This document shows positions 36,964 through 45,704 of a DNA stretch of 64,000 bases, in pieces. Source of the stretch: Bog-473 sp963726005 (GTDB lineage Bacteria; Actinomycetota; Acidimicrobiia; Acidimicrobiales; RAAP-2); the NCBI GenBank assembly GCA_963726005.1, contig CAVSAT010000004.1:806001-870000 (forward strand), given 5' to 3'. Both the position numbers and the translations under genes were made by a program. The notes under the pieces are model-generated. The model was given only the letters and a program-made list of their open reading frames with translations. It did no database searches and was not told the DNA's origin. The number at the start of each line of letters is the position of its first letter. The stretch's first letter is position 1.

Positions 36964-39536
36964 GCGTCGGCGTCCTCGAACGTCCCGTCACCCAGTCGGG
37001 TCCCGAACCGACGAGCGGTGGCGTCGCCGCACGCAGAGCCATGGTCCGCTGGTCCTGGCGCCTCTTCAAGCGCGAGTGGCGCCAGCAGTTCCTGATCCTG
37101 CTCCTCATCGTCGTGGCGGTGGCCGCCGTCGTCGTCGGCTCGGCCGTCGCAGTGAACACGCCGCCGCCGGCCAACGCCGGGTTCGGCACGGCCCACGACC
37201 TGGCCACGTTCAACCCGTCGACCTCGACGGCCACTCCGGCCAAGTCGGGGTCGCAGAGCCTGGCGAACGCGGAGGCGCACATCGCCGCGCTCCAGCAGCA
37301 CTTCGGCGCGGTCCAGGTCATCGAGAACGAGACGTTCGGCGTCCCCGGTTCGAACCACACGTACCAGCTCCGGTCGCAGGACCCACACGGCCCCTTCGCC
37401 GGGCCGATGCTGCAGTTGCTCTCGGGGCACTACCCGACCGGGCCGAACCAGATCGCGCTCACGCCCGGCGTGGCGTCCGAGCTCAACTTGCAGGTCGGTG
37501 ACACGTGGTCCCAGGGCGGCAAGACCGTAGTCGGGATGGTGCAGAACCCCCAGAGCCTGCTCGACGAGTTCGCCCTGGTGACCCCGGGGCAGGTGACCAA
37601 CCCGACCCAGGTGAGCGCCCTCTTCAACGCACCCCCGAGCGCGTTAACGGGCTCGCTCGCGGACAACGTCACGATGTCGGGCGCCGTCAACAACAACGTG
37701 ATCGGCCCCGAGACCATCGTGCTGGCGTTGGCGACGGTCGGCATGCTGCTGATCGCCCTCGTGTCCATCGGTGGGTTCACCGTGTTGGCCCAGCGCCGGA
37801 TGCGCGCCCTCGGGATGATCGAGTCCATGGGGGCGACCGACCGCAACGTCCGCCTCGTGCTGGAAGCCAACGGCGTCATCGTCGGCGTCGTGGGGGCTGT
37901 GCTGGGCTTCGCGGTGGGGCTGGTGGCCTGGTTCGCCTACCGCCCGCACAACGAGCAGAGCGCGCACCACGTCATTGCGATGTTCGCCCTGCCGTGGAAC
38001 GTGATCGCGCCGGCGATGGTGCTCGCGGTCATTGCGACCTTCTTCGCCGCCAGCTACCCCGCCCGCGCCATCACCCGCGTGCCGGTCGTCAGTGCACTGG
38101 CCGGGCGCCCGGCGGCACCGCGCCAGATCCGCCGCTCGTTTGTTCCCGGCGTGGTCGCGCTCGTCATCGGATTCCTCTTCTTCTCCCTTTCGGGCGCCAG
38201 TCACGGCGGCGGCGGCGTGAAGTGGCTGATCCCCGGGTTCGTCGCTCTGATCGTGGGGATCATCCTGGTGTCGCCGTTCTTCCTGGCCCTGCTGGCCCGG
38301 GTCGGCGGCAGGGCGCCGATCGCCGTCCGCCTTCCCTTGCGCGACATGGCGCGCTACCGGGCCCGCTCCGGCTCCGCGCTCTCGGCCATCAGCCTCGGCG
38401 TCATGATCGCCGTGATCATCTGCGCCGTCGCGGTCGCCCGCTATTCCAGCGTCTTCGACTACGTCGGCCCGAACATGGCGGCGAACGCGATGAACGTGTA
38501 CAGCCCGCCGACCGGCCCAACGTTCGGCCCGAACGGGCAAACGCAGCCGTCGGGGCCGACGCCGAGCCTGGCGTCGCAGGAGGCCACCGTCCACGCCATC
38601 GCCTCTGCGGTCGGCGCCACCGCAGTCATAGGACTTGAGAATCCCGCGGCGGGCCTGCAGAACCCAAGCGCGCAGGGCCGGCAGTGGAACGGCCCGATCT
38701 ACGTGGCGACGCCGGCGCTGCTGCGGGCCTACGGCATCAACCCCTCTTCGATCCCGTCCAACGTGGACATCCTGAGCTCCCGGCCAGGGCTGGCGGGCTC
38801 GGGCGCGCAGCTGAGCTACGGCGGCGGCGGTAAAGGTGCAGGCGGCGGTTTGCAACAGCTGGGAGCCGGCGGGAGCACCGCCAATGCGTGTCAGCCCGGC
38901 TCGTGCCTCGCCCATCCGGTGATTGAGGAGGAGAGCCAGTTGCCCACCGGCACCTCGGCGCCGAACACGCTGATCAGCGAGAGTGCGCTGCGCCGGCTGC
39001 ACATCGCGGACCAGAGCGCCTTGGGGGGTTGGACCCTGCTGGCCAACGCGCCGATCACTTCGGCGCAGATCACCAACGCCCAATCACTGGCCGCAAGCAA
39101 CCAGTTGAGCATCGAGTCGAAGAACAACCAGCCCACGTCGGCCGAGATCGTGAACTGGGCCACCGTGTTCGGCATCGCGCTCGCCCTCGGCATCCTGGCA
39201 ATGAGCGTGGGCCTAATCCGGAGCGAGACGGCGAGCGAGCTGCGCATGCTGACGGCCGCCGGTGCGAGCTCGCGCACCCGGCGCAGCCTGACGGCGGTCA
39301 CGGCCGGCGGCCTGGCGTTCCTCGGTGCACTGCTCGGCACGATCGCCGCGTACGTCGCCGTGGTCGGGTTCTTCCAGTCGAACCAGCTGGAGGGTGGCCT
39401 GTCCGACCTCGTCAATCACATCCCGTGGAGCAACCTGTTCCTCATCGTGATCGCCATGCCGGTCGCCGCCACCCTCATCGGGTGGGTGCTGGCCGGACGC
39501 GAGCCCAGGGGGATTGCAACCCGTCCGATGGAGTAG
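36960..39536 (+). CDS. FtsX-like ABC transporter permease, 858 aa
   Basis: A large permease with one N-terminal helix (FLILLLIVVAVAAVVVGSAV), a periplasmic domain of about 200 residues, an FtsX core of three helices (near residues 255-395), a further pair, a second Ser/Gly/Pro-rich external domain, and a final FtsX core ending GWVLAGREPRG. Duplicated cores are typical of the large actinobacterial permeases of macrolide- or peptide-exporting MacB-like systems. It is coupled to its ATPase (ATGA) and to the PadR repressor. The stop codon directly abuts the stop of the convergent sulfotransferase gene. Confidence 0.85.
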   Translation: MSVGVLERPVTQSGPEPTSGGVAARRAMVRWSWRLFKREWRQQFLILLLIVVAVAAVVVGSAVAVNTPPPANAGFGTAHDLATFNPSTSTATPAKSGSQSLANAEAHIAALQQHFGAVQVIENETFGVPGSNHTYQLRSQDPHGPFAGPMLQLLSGHYPTGPNQIALTPGVASELNLQVGDTWSQGGKTVVGMVQNPQSLLDEFALVTPGQVTNPTQVSALFNAPPSALTGSLADNVTMSGAVNNNVIGPETIVLALATVGMLLIALVSIGGFTVLAQRRMRALGMIESMGATDRNVRLVLEANGVIVGVVGAVLGFAVGLVAWFAYRPHNEQSAHHVIAMFALPWNVIAPAMVLAVIATFFAASYPARAITRVPVVSALAGRPAAPRQIRRSFVPGVVALVIGFLFFSLSGASHGGGGVKWLIPGFVALIVGIILVSPFFLALLARVGGRAPIAVRLPLRDMARYRARSGSALSAISLGVMIAVIICAVAVARYSSVFDYVGPNMAANAMNVYSPPTGPTFGPNGQTQPSGPTPSLASQEATVHAIASAVGATAVIGLENPAAGLQNPSAQGRQWNGPIYVATPALLRAYGINPSSIPSNVDILSSRPGLAGSGAQLSYGGGGKGAGGGLQQLGAGGSTANACQPGSCLAHPVIEEESQLPTGTSAPNTLISESALRRLHIADQSALGGWTLLANAPITSAQITNAQSLAASNQLSIESKNNQPTSAEIVNWATVFGIALALGILAMSVGLIRSETASELRMLTAAGASSRTRRSLTAVTAGGLAFLGALLGTIAAYVAVVGFFQSNQLEGGLSDLVNHIPWSNLFLIVIAMPVAATLIGWVLAGREPRGIATRPME

Positions 39537-40799
39537 TCAGGACTCGAGCGTCACCGCGAAGCGGTCGGTGTAGAAGCGCATCGCGTCCCGCCGCTCCTCC
39601 GCATCGAGGCCGAACTGCGCCAGGTCGTACTCGACGGTGCCGAACTTGCCCCGCGGGTGCTCGGCCGTGAAGGCGGCGATGGAGGCCCGCGACCGCTCGT
39701 CGAGGGGCTGACCCGCCACGTCGTAGACGCGGGCGACCATGGCGAGGTCGTCCGCCATGAATTCGTCGAACCGGACGTCGATCGTCCGCGCGTCGGGCAG
39801 GACGTCGCGCTCGTCGGCACAGCGGCCGAGCATGCGTTCGAGGCGGTCCGCCCAGTAGCGACCCAGGGTCTCGAGGTCGACGCGGTCGCGGGTGAGCCGC
39901 GCACTGTAGGCGAGCATCGTCACCATCGACGCCGTGACCGATACGGGGTCGCGGTGGGTCACGACGAAGGTGGCATCCGGAAACGTGTCGACGAGGGCCG
40001 GGAACTGCTCGAGGTGTTGGGGTGACTTGAGGACCCACCGCGAGCCGCCCCGCAGCCACTGCAAAACTTTGAGCACGCGCAACAGGTAGGCGTAGCTGGG
40101 TCGCTGGTCGCGGGCGAGATAGGCGTCGCGCCACAGAGGCATTGGCGCGGTCGTCTCGAACAGCATCGTCGAGAAGTCGATGGCCAAGAGCTGGATCTCC
40201 TCATGGGTGTGCTCGACAGTCATCTCGTGCATGCGCTTGAAGTACGGCATGGCGGCGTCGAGGAAGGAGAGTGCCATCTCCGTGCGCTCGAGGCGCGGAT
40301 CGGGCGCACCGGGTGCGGGCTGCTCGCGTTCGGCCAGCACGGGCTCGAGGCTCTCCCAGTACGGGAGCGACCGGAGGGCCGGATCGGCCGACATGAGGTT
40401 GTGCAGGTGGGTCGTCCCCGTCCTGGGCAACCCACAGATGATGATCGGGGCGACGATGCGCTCCTCGAGGATCTCGGGGTGGCGTCGGAGGAGATCCTCG
40501 ATCAGGAGCCGGTTCTTCAGCAATCCGAGCATGAAGGAGTGCTGCTGCATGACGCCCGCTGCGTTGCACTCGCCCTCTTCCCGCATGGCCCGGCACAGAA
40601 CCCCGAGGCGCTCGACGAAGTCGTCGGGACCGAAGTCCTTCAGCCCGGTTTCGGCCGTGGCAGCGGCCATGAGCTCACCCGGCTCGAGGTTGACCTGGGA
40701 CCCGGCCTCATCCATGAAGTCCAAGATGGCCCGCACGTCGTCCGAGTACCGGGGCTCGGCGAGGTCGTCGATGCGCACAGGCGCCGGGCGTGCGGTCAT
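39537..40799 (-). CDS. Sulfotransferase family protein
   Basis: A 420-residue cytosolic protein. The PAPS 5'-phosphosulfate loop is CGLPRTGTTHLHNLMSADPA near residue 124, and the 3'-phosphate region is FVVTHRDPVSVTASMVTMLA. The remainder fits the actinobacterial sulfotransferase_3 group (LKSPQHLEQFPALVDTFPDA). It would sulfate a hydroxyl group of a lipid, sterol-like or phenolic compound. It overlaps the DUF1214 gene by four bases, so the two should act together. Confidence 0.85.
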   Translation of the reverse strand: MTARPAPVRIDDLAEPRYSDDVRAILDFMDEAGSQVNLEPGELMAAATAETGLKDFGPDDFVERLGVLCRAMREEGECNAAGVMQQHSFMLGLLKNRLLIEDLLRRHPEILEERIVAPIIICGLPRTGTTHLHNLMSADPALRSLPYWESLEPVLAEREQPAPGAPDPRLERTEMALSFLDAAMPYFKRMHEMTVEHTHEEIQLLAIDFSTMLFETTAPMPLWRDAYLARDQRPSYAYLLRVLKVLQWLRGGSRWVLKSPQHLEQFPALVDTFPDATFVVTHRDPVSVTASMVTMLAYSARLTRDRVDLETLGRYWADRLERMLGRCADERDVLPDARTIDVRFDEFMADDLAMVARVYDVAGQPLDERSRASIAAFTAEHPRGKFGTVEYDLAQFGLDAEERRDAMRFYTDRFAVTLES

Positions 40800-41863
40800 A
40801 CGGTGGCCACCGGCACGACCTCTACCTGGGGCTGCTCGGGGGTGCCGGCGGGCAGGAACCAGCGGAACCAGATGCGGCCCGTGCGGTGGCCCGCCGTCGA
40901 GACCCAGTTGGGGAGGGCCGGGCGGCGGGCCGAAACGACGATGACCCAGGAACCGTCGGGCTCGTACACGGCCTGAGCGCCGTTGATGGTCACCCGCTCG
41001 TAGTCGTAGTTGTAGGTGTGCAGGAGCCGGTTCCATAGGCACATGTTCCAAAAGACGCATTCGGGAGAGCGGCCGCGGATCACGAGGGCCTCGTCGTCCT
41101 CGAGCTCGAAGGCCCCCATGGCGTAGGCGGCGTCGCCCGCCGCCCAACCGAACGTGGTCGTCGGCACCGGGTAGGGCGGGTCGATGGCGTTCGGAGTGCC
41201 GAGCGGGATCGGGACGATGCTGGCCTGCTCGCGCACCCACGTCGCCATGGCCCGGAGCCGCCGCGCCAGGTCGGCGTCGTTCTCACGGAAGGTCTCGGGT
41301 GGATCGTCCGCCTCGATCTGCCACATCGCTCGCCGGCCCGTGCGTGGCTCCTCGAGGTAGTCCCGGGTGATGGCGGCGACGGCATCGGACTCCAATCGGA
41401 TCCATTCTGCGCCCGACCCGGTCGGCTGCTTCCGCGAAAGGACGATGCTGATGTCGCCGTCGGGGCCCCGCGTGGCGGCTTCGCTGTTGACCGTGCCGAC
41501 GATGTGCGTGGAGTAACGCCCGTCGTCGGGACCGCCGTAGACGGTCAAGGACAGGTAGACGGCGTCGCCCGGCTGGACGGTCACCCGGTAGGTACGGGTC
41601 GGGTCGATCGGGGCGAAGCAGTAGAAGGCGTCGGAGTTGTCGCCGCCCCACTTCTTGTAGGGGCCCACGATCTCGACGAATCGCGGCCTGGACGTGTCGG
41701 CCCAGAGGCTCACCTCCGAGGCGACCTGGAGGATCGAGAGGACCCATCTGTGAGCCTCGAGCAGCGTGGCCTCATCGTCCGCCAGCTGCTCGACCATGCG
41801 AGCGTGGGTCGCGCCAACCTCGTCCAGCAGCTCGGCGAAGGCCTGCTCAGTCTCGGTCGTCAT
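40796..41863 (-). CDS. DUF1214 domain protein
   Basis: A 355-residue protein of unknown reaction. DUF1214-type features: YRVTVQPGDAVYLSLTVYGG in the first half and FVSTAGH-type end motif PNWVSTAGHRTGRIWFRWFL. The usual partner domain DUF1254 is absent. It is the first gene of a two-gene operon with a sulfotransferase, a pairing also known from mycobacteria and their relatives (from memory). It may bind or modify the sulfotransferase substrate; this is inference from linkage. Confidence 0.75.
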   Translation of the reverse strand: MTTETEQAFAELLDEVGATHARMVEQLADDEATLLEAHRWVLSILQVASEVSLWADTSRPRFVEIVGPYKKWGGDNSDAFYCFAPIDPTRTYRVTVQPGDAVYLSLTVYGGPDDGRYSTHIVGTVNSEAATRGPDGDISIVLSRKQPTGSGAEWIRLESDAVAAITRDYLEEPRTGRRAMWQIEADDPPETFRENDADLARRLRAMATWVREQASIVPIPLGTPNAIDPPYPVPTTTFGWAAGDAAYAMGAFELEDDEALVIRGRSPECVFWNMCLWNRLLHTYNYDYERVTINGAQAVYEPDGSWVIVVSARRPALPNWVSTAGHRTGRIWFRWFLPAGTPEQPQVEVVPVATV

Positions 41864-41956
41864 CTGTTCCTCGGCGTGTCGGCGTGGCGCCGATACTAGG
41901 GAGCGCCGAGTCAGCCGGCTGGCGACCGGCGGAATCGAAATCGGCTTTCGGCCGCG

Positions 41957-41994
41957 GAGCCAGCGTGGAGGCCGGTTGGCCTCCGCGCTGGCTC
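41957..41994. terminator. Strong hairpin terminator after the lactonase remnant
   Basis: Arms at 41957-41973 and 41978-41994 pair at 16 of 17 positions around a 4-base loop. It lies 12 bases downstream of the stop of the minus-strand gene remnant and upstream of the DUF1214 start. No U run follows, as often in GC-rich actinobacteria. Confidence 0.65.
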
Positions 41995-42006
41995 GTATGT
42001 CGATGG

Positions 42007-42157
42007 CTAAAAGGCGACGATGCCTTCACCGCCGGCGGCGCCGGCCACCGTCACGGACCCGATCTCGGTGAGGGAGCCGTCGGGGTTCACCTGGAACTCG
42101 TCGACGATCCCGCTGCCTCCGGTCTGGACGTGGCCATGCCCCTGAGTCGTAGAAGTC
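42007..42157 (-). pseudogene. 3' end of a beta-propeller (lactonase-like) gene, 5' part missing
   Basis: This frame reads TTQGHGHVQTGGSGIVDEFQ, then VNPDGSLTEIGSVTVAGAAG and GEGIVAF before TAG. The repeat pattern VDEF-V-PDGSLTEIG is the last blade of a seven-bladed lactonase-family propeller, and GGEGIVAF is a typical C-terminus of the secreted actinobacterial members (from memory). The frame stays open only to 42201 and offers no start codon. Upstream the GGDEF-EAL gene begins, so the 5' portion has been lost. The native terminator remains downstream, which argues for recent truncation at a rearrangement boundary. Confidence 0.5.
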
Positions 42158-42173
42158 CAGGTGGGGTCCCCGG

Positions 42174-44933
42174 TTGCGCCGAAGTGTCGTGGATCTCGAC
42201 CTCAAGCCCCCATCAATTCTGCCGATTACTGAAATCGTGCAAGCGGACGGCGCCGACGCCTCTCGTTCGCGCGTGACATCGGCGGATTTCAGGAGCGTGG
42301 GGACGGTCGACGAGCCCTCGGCCGGTCGCGCCCAGACATCCATCGAATCGCCCGATGCGGAGAATCCGACGCCGGCGACCTCCCCTTCGGGCGGAGGCTC
42401 CGTGGGCATGTTGGTCGTTTCGGCGGCCCTCTTCCTTGCCACAGCGGCTCTGCTGCTTCTGGGCCCGCTCCATGGCCTCGGCCCCGTCCGACACTTGTCC
42501 AACCAACCCGAGTGGTGTGCGATTGTGTGCGTCCTCTGGGCAGCCGCCTCATGGGCACCGGTGTCGTTGCACTACCGCGGCAATACGACCCTCATCGCTC
42601 TGCTCGAGACGCCGCTGCTCCTCGGTCTTGTGTTCCTGGCTCCACCGTGGCTCGTACTGAGTTGTGTCGTCGCCGACGCCTTCGTTTTCGGCGTAATTCG
42701 CAGGCAGACAATGGTCAAGATGGCCTTCAATGTGTCGACTGGCGCGTTCGGCATTGTGCTGGCAGCCGTCGTCTACCGTGAGCTACTCGGTGCACACAGC
42801 CCTGTCAGCGTCCATGGCTGGGGCACAGCCGCCGCCGCGTTGTGCACCGCTGAGTTCGTCATGATCTTCATGTCGAGGGTTGTGTGGGGGGCGCTGAACG
42901 GCCAGACCGCAGAGCGCTGGACCGGGATCCAACTGACGACCGAGGCGATGCTCGTTGCCGCGAGCATCTGCCTTTCGCTCGTGATGCTGAACACAGCATG
43001 GTTCGATCTTTGGGCAACTGTGCCTTTGCTTCTGGTCGGCGGCCTGATCGTCTTTGCGTACAGCGGCTATGCCCGTCTTTCATTGCGGTTTGCGTCGTTG
43101 CAACGGCTCTACGATTTCAGTCGCGCGCTCGGAACCACGAGCCTCGAACCATCATCCATGAGTCTGGACGTGCTCGCGCAGGTCCGCTCCGTCATGCGCG
43201 CGCGTCGCGCCGAACTCGTTCTGGCCGAACCAACCGGGATTCCTCGTCGGATTGCGCTGGATGACCGTGGGGCGTCCGGGGTCGAACCGATCAAACTCGA
43301 TCCTTCCTCTTTCGTCACCAACGCGATAGCCACCGGCACCGCCTCTCTCCACAAGGCAACCCACGACGCGGGGTTCGGCAGTGACCCCATCGCCGGCGAA
43401 TTTCGCGGTGCTCTCGTGGCCCCGCTCATGAACGAGCAGACCGCGATCGGAGCGATCGTTGCCCTCGACCGCGCCGAGGAATTGGACCACTTCGACAATG
43501 ACGACCTCCGGCTGTTCGAAGCTCTCGTCGCAAACGCCAGCGCCAACCTCGAACGTGCTCGTCTCGTCGAGGAACTGCGCTATGAAGTCGATAGCAAGTC
43601 GCACCAGGCAACCCACGACATGCTCACTGGGCTTCCAAACCGCATGTTGTTCCTCACCCGTGCAGCGAGCGCGTTGCGTGAAAGCCTTAGTGTCGCGATC
43701 GTCCTCCTGGATATCGACCGCTTCAAGGACGTGAACGATACCCTCGGCCACGCTATAGGCGACCGCCTTTTGCAAGAACTCGCCGAACGGATGCTGCGAG
43801 AGGTTCCTGCGGGCGTCACCGTTGCGCGCCTCGGCGGCGACGAGTTCGCGCTGGTCATACCCGACGTGGGATCAGCTGAGAGGGCGTTAGCCATCGTGCG
43901 GGGCATTCATGGCGAGTTGTCGCGGCCCATCAAGATCGAGGACGATGGGATGACGCTCGCCGTGACGGCGAGCGCGGGAATCGCGATTGCACCCGACCAC
44001 AGTGACGACGCCGACCTGCTTCTCCAGAGGGCCGACATCGCGATGTACGTTGCCAAGGAGCGCAGAAGCACGGTCGAGCTGTACTCGGTTGAACATGACC
44101 AGAGTATGCAGAGGTGGCTCATGCTCGGTGGCCTATTGACGCACGCTCTTGAAGACGGAAGTGGACTGAGCGTGATGTACCAGCCGATCGCCGAGGTCAA
44201 ATCGCGCCAGGTCGTGCGAGTGGAAGCCCTGGCCCGCTGGTACCACCCGGATCACGGAGCGATCCCGCCGGAGGAGTTCATCGGTATTGCAGAGCAGATG
44301 GGTCTGATCAGTCAGATCAGTGAATTCGTTCTCGCCGAGTCGTGCGCCAATTTGGCGAAATGGCGACGAGCGGGGCTTAACATCGGACTCGCCGTGAACG
44401 TTTCTGGACGCGAGCTCGCGGACGGGAGCCTCATTGAACGGGTGGCGAGGCACCTGCAGGCCAACGATCTACCGCCTGACGCCCTCATGCTCGAGGTGAC
44501 GGAGACAGAGGTCATGGACGATCTCACGCAAGCGAGCATTGTGCTGGACGAGCTGGCGAGTCTCGGAATCCGTATCGCAATCGACGACTACGGCACTGGC
44601 TACTCGTCGCTGGCGTATCTGCATCGTCTTCCCGTTCAGGAATTGAAGATAGACCGGTCCTTCGTGACGAACCTCCCAAACGACTTGAGCAACGCGATCA
44701 TTGTCCGTTCCTCCATCGCCATGGCCCACTCTCTCGGACTGGGAGTCGTGGCGGAGGGGGCAGAGGACGAGGTGACCTGTGCCATGCTTGCCGACGCCGG
44801 CTGCGATTCCATTCAGGGCTACTACTTGTCCAAACCGAAGGTGTCGGCCGACCTCCAAGACTGGCTCCTCGGCGGTGCATCGCTCGAGTTCGCACCCCTC
44901 GAATCCACGTCGCGATCGACCGTTCGCGTCTAG
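42174..44933 (+). CDS. Membrane GAF-GGDEF-EAL c-di-GMP enzyme
   Basis: A 919-residue protein. Residues 75-300 hold about seven or eight hydrophobic helices without a named sensor motif, 315-465 a GAF-like domain, 475-640 GGDEF and 660-905 EAL. The cyclase site RLGGDEFALV (near 553) is intact and the phosphodiesterase site VEALARW plus DDYGTGYSSLAYLHRLPVQE and KIDRSFV are intact, so both making and breaking of c-di-GMP are possible. The start is uncertain: TTG 42174 or GTG 42189. It stands at the border of the accessory region; codons have more A/T at third positions than the genes before it. Confidence 0.88.
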   Translation: MRRSVVDLDLKPPSILPITEIVQADGADASRSRVTSADFRSVGTVDEPSAGRAQTSIESPDAENPTPATSPSGGGSVGMLVVSAALFLATAALLLLGPLHGLGPVRHLSNQPEWCAIVCVLWAAASWAPVSLHYRGNTTLIALLETPLLLGLVFLAPPWLVLSCVVADAFVFGVIRRQTMVKMAFNVSTGAFGIVLAAVVYRELLGAHSPVSVHGWGTAAAALCTAEFVMIFMSRVVWGALNGQTAERWTGIQLTTEAMLVAASICLSLVMLNTAWFDLWATVPLLLVGGLIVFAYSGYARLSLRFASLQRLYDFSRALGTTSLEPSSMSLDVLAQVRSVMRARRAELVLAEPTGIPRRIALDDRGASGVEPIKLDPSSFVTNAIATGTASLHKATHDAGFGSDPIAGEFRGALVAPLMNEQTAIGAIVALDRAEELDHFDNDDLRLFEALVANASANLERARLVEELRYEVDSKSHQATHDMLTGLPNRMLFLTRAASALRESLSVAIVLLDIDRFKDVNDTLGHAIGDRLLQELAERMLREVPAGVTVARLGGDEFALVIPDVGSAERALAIVRGIHGELSRPIKIEDDGMTLAVTASAGIAIAPDHSDDADLLLQRADIAMYVAKERRSTVELYSVEHDQSMQRWLMLGGLLTHALEDGSGLSVMYQPIAEVKSRQVVRVEALARWYHPDHGAIPPEEFIGIAEQMGLISQISEFVLAESCANLAKWRRAGLNIGLAVNVSGRELADGSLIERVARHLQANDLPPDALMLEVTETEVMDDLTQASIVLDELASLGIRIAIDDYGTGYSSLAYLHRLPVQELKIDRSFVTNLPNDLSNAIIVRSSIAMAHSLGLGVVAEGAEDEVTCAMLADAGCDSIQGYYLSKPKVSADLQDWLLGGASLEFAPLESTSRSTVRV

Positions 44934-45437
44934 GGCGCATTGAACGGAGCGGTCGGAGAGCGATAGACGGTTACCTGGCCGGCGATCGCAGGCCTACCGG
45001 AAGCGTCGCCCCGCGGTTGTCGTTGGTAGCCGGCAAGGCGATTAGACACCCCGAAGTCGTGCGTGATCAACCGCGCGTCTGGTCGGTCGGCGCTCCGCGA
45101 TAGAAGAGCGAGCGCTCCAGCGCAGTCCGGGGAGCGGCGTCAGCTGGGGATAACCCGGCAATCTGGGCCGAGGCGAGTGGGATGTCTCCTGCTCGCTGAG
45201 CTCACGTCGCGCCGACGAGATTGGAACTTCCGCCCCGTCCGCGACGTCCCAGCCCGGCCTCTGTACAAACTTTCCGGCTATTTTGCCTGGTCAGCCCGCA
45301 CAACGCCTGAACAATGGTTGCACAATGGCTGCACAATGCGAGAAGCTTGTACGCGGAGGAATCAAGGGTACCGGTAGCACGGTGTTGGGCCCTCGACTCC
45401 TCCAACCCTGTACCGCCGTGCAAAGGAGGTGAGTGCC
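44934..45437. other. 504-bp spacer without a supported gene; possible tRNA 3'-end scar
   Basis: No frame here looks like protein. On the minus strand around 45232-45205 a stretch reads AGTTCCAATCTCGTCGGCGC, one base from the T-loop and 3' end of a tRNA (TTCGAATCTCGTCGG), but no cloverleaf can be drawn. It may be an old integration scar. Three short copies of GCACAATG lie at 45309-45345. Confidence 0.3.
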
Positions 45438-45464
45438 ATGACGCTTTTTAACAGGGTCGGTTGA
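45438..45464 (+). CDS. Candidate 8-residue leader peptide upstream of the MFS pump
   Basis: ATG preceded at seven bases by a perfect AGGAGGT (45424-45430), the strongest ribosome binding site in the window, yet the frame encodes only MTLFNRVG and stops. It is followed at once by a hairpin and a longer stem, then by the MFS gene about 240 bases later. A translated leader that controls folding of the following RNA, as known for antibiotic-resistance genes, would look like this. No experimental or family support; a chance site cannot be excluded. Confidence 0.4.
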   Translation: MTLFNRVG

Positions 45465-45469
45465 TCCTG

Positions 45470-45555
45470 ACCGGTCGAACGACCGGTTCATATAGCCATT
45501 GCAATTTCACTCACCGACCCCCTATCCAGGGTACGGGGTGCAGCTCTGGCTATAT
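45470..45555 (+). promoter_or_regulatory. Structured leader of the MFS pump gene
   Basis: Two elements directly after the leader ORF. A hairpin at 45470-45487 has perfect arms ACCGGTC and GACCGGT with a GAAC loop. A second stem pairs ATATAGCCA (45490-45498) with TGGCTATAT (45547-45555) around 48 bases that themselves contain ACCCC/GGGGT. Attenuation or translational control of the pump is inferred. Confidence 0.4.
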
Positions 45556-45704
45556 CGACACGGCGGGACGCCACCTTGAGCGAATTATTTTCGCGGAGGC
45601 GGGCGCCCGCCGCTGTCGCGTCTTCGGCCGAGAACAACGACGGTCCGATGCCGCCGGTGGCAACAATGCAACAATCTGAACAAGGCGACGGGCGGAAAGG
45701 TTTG

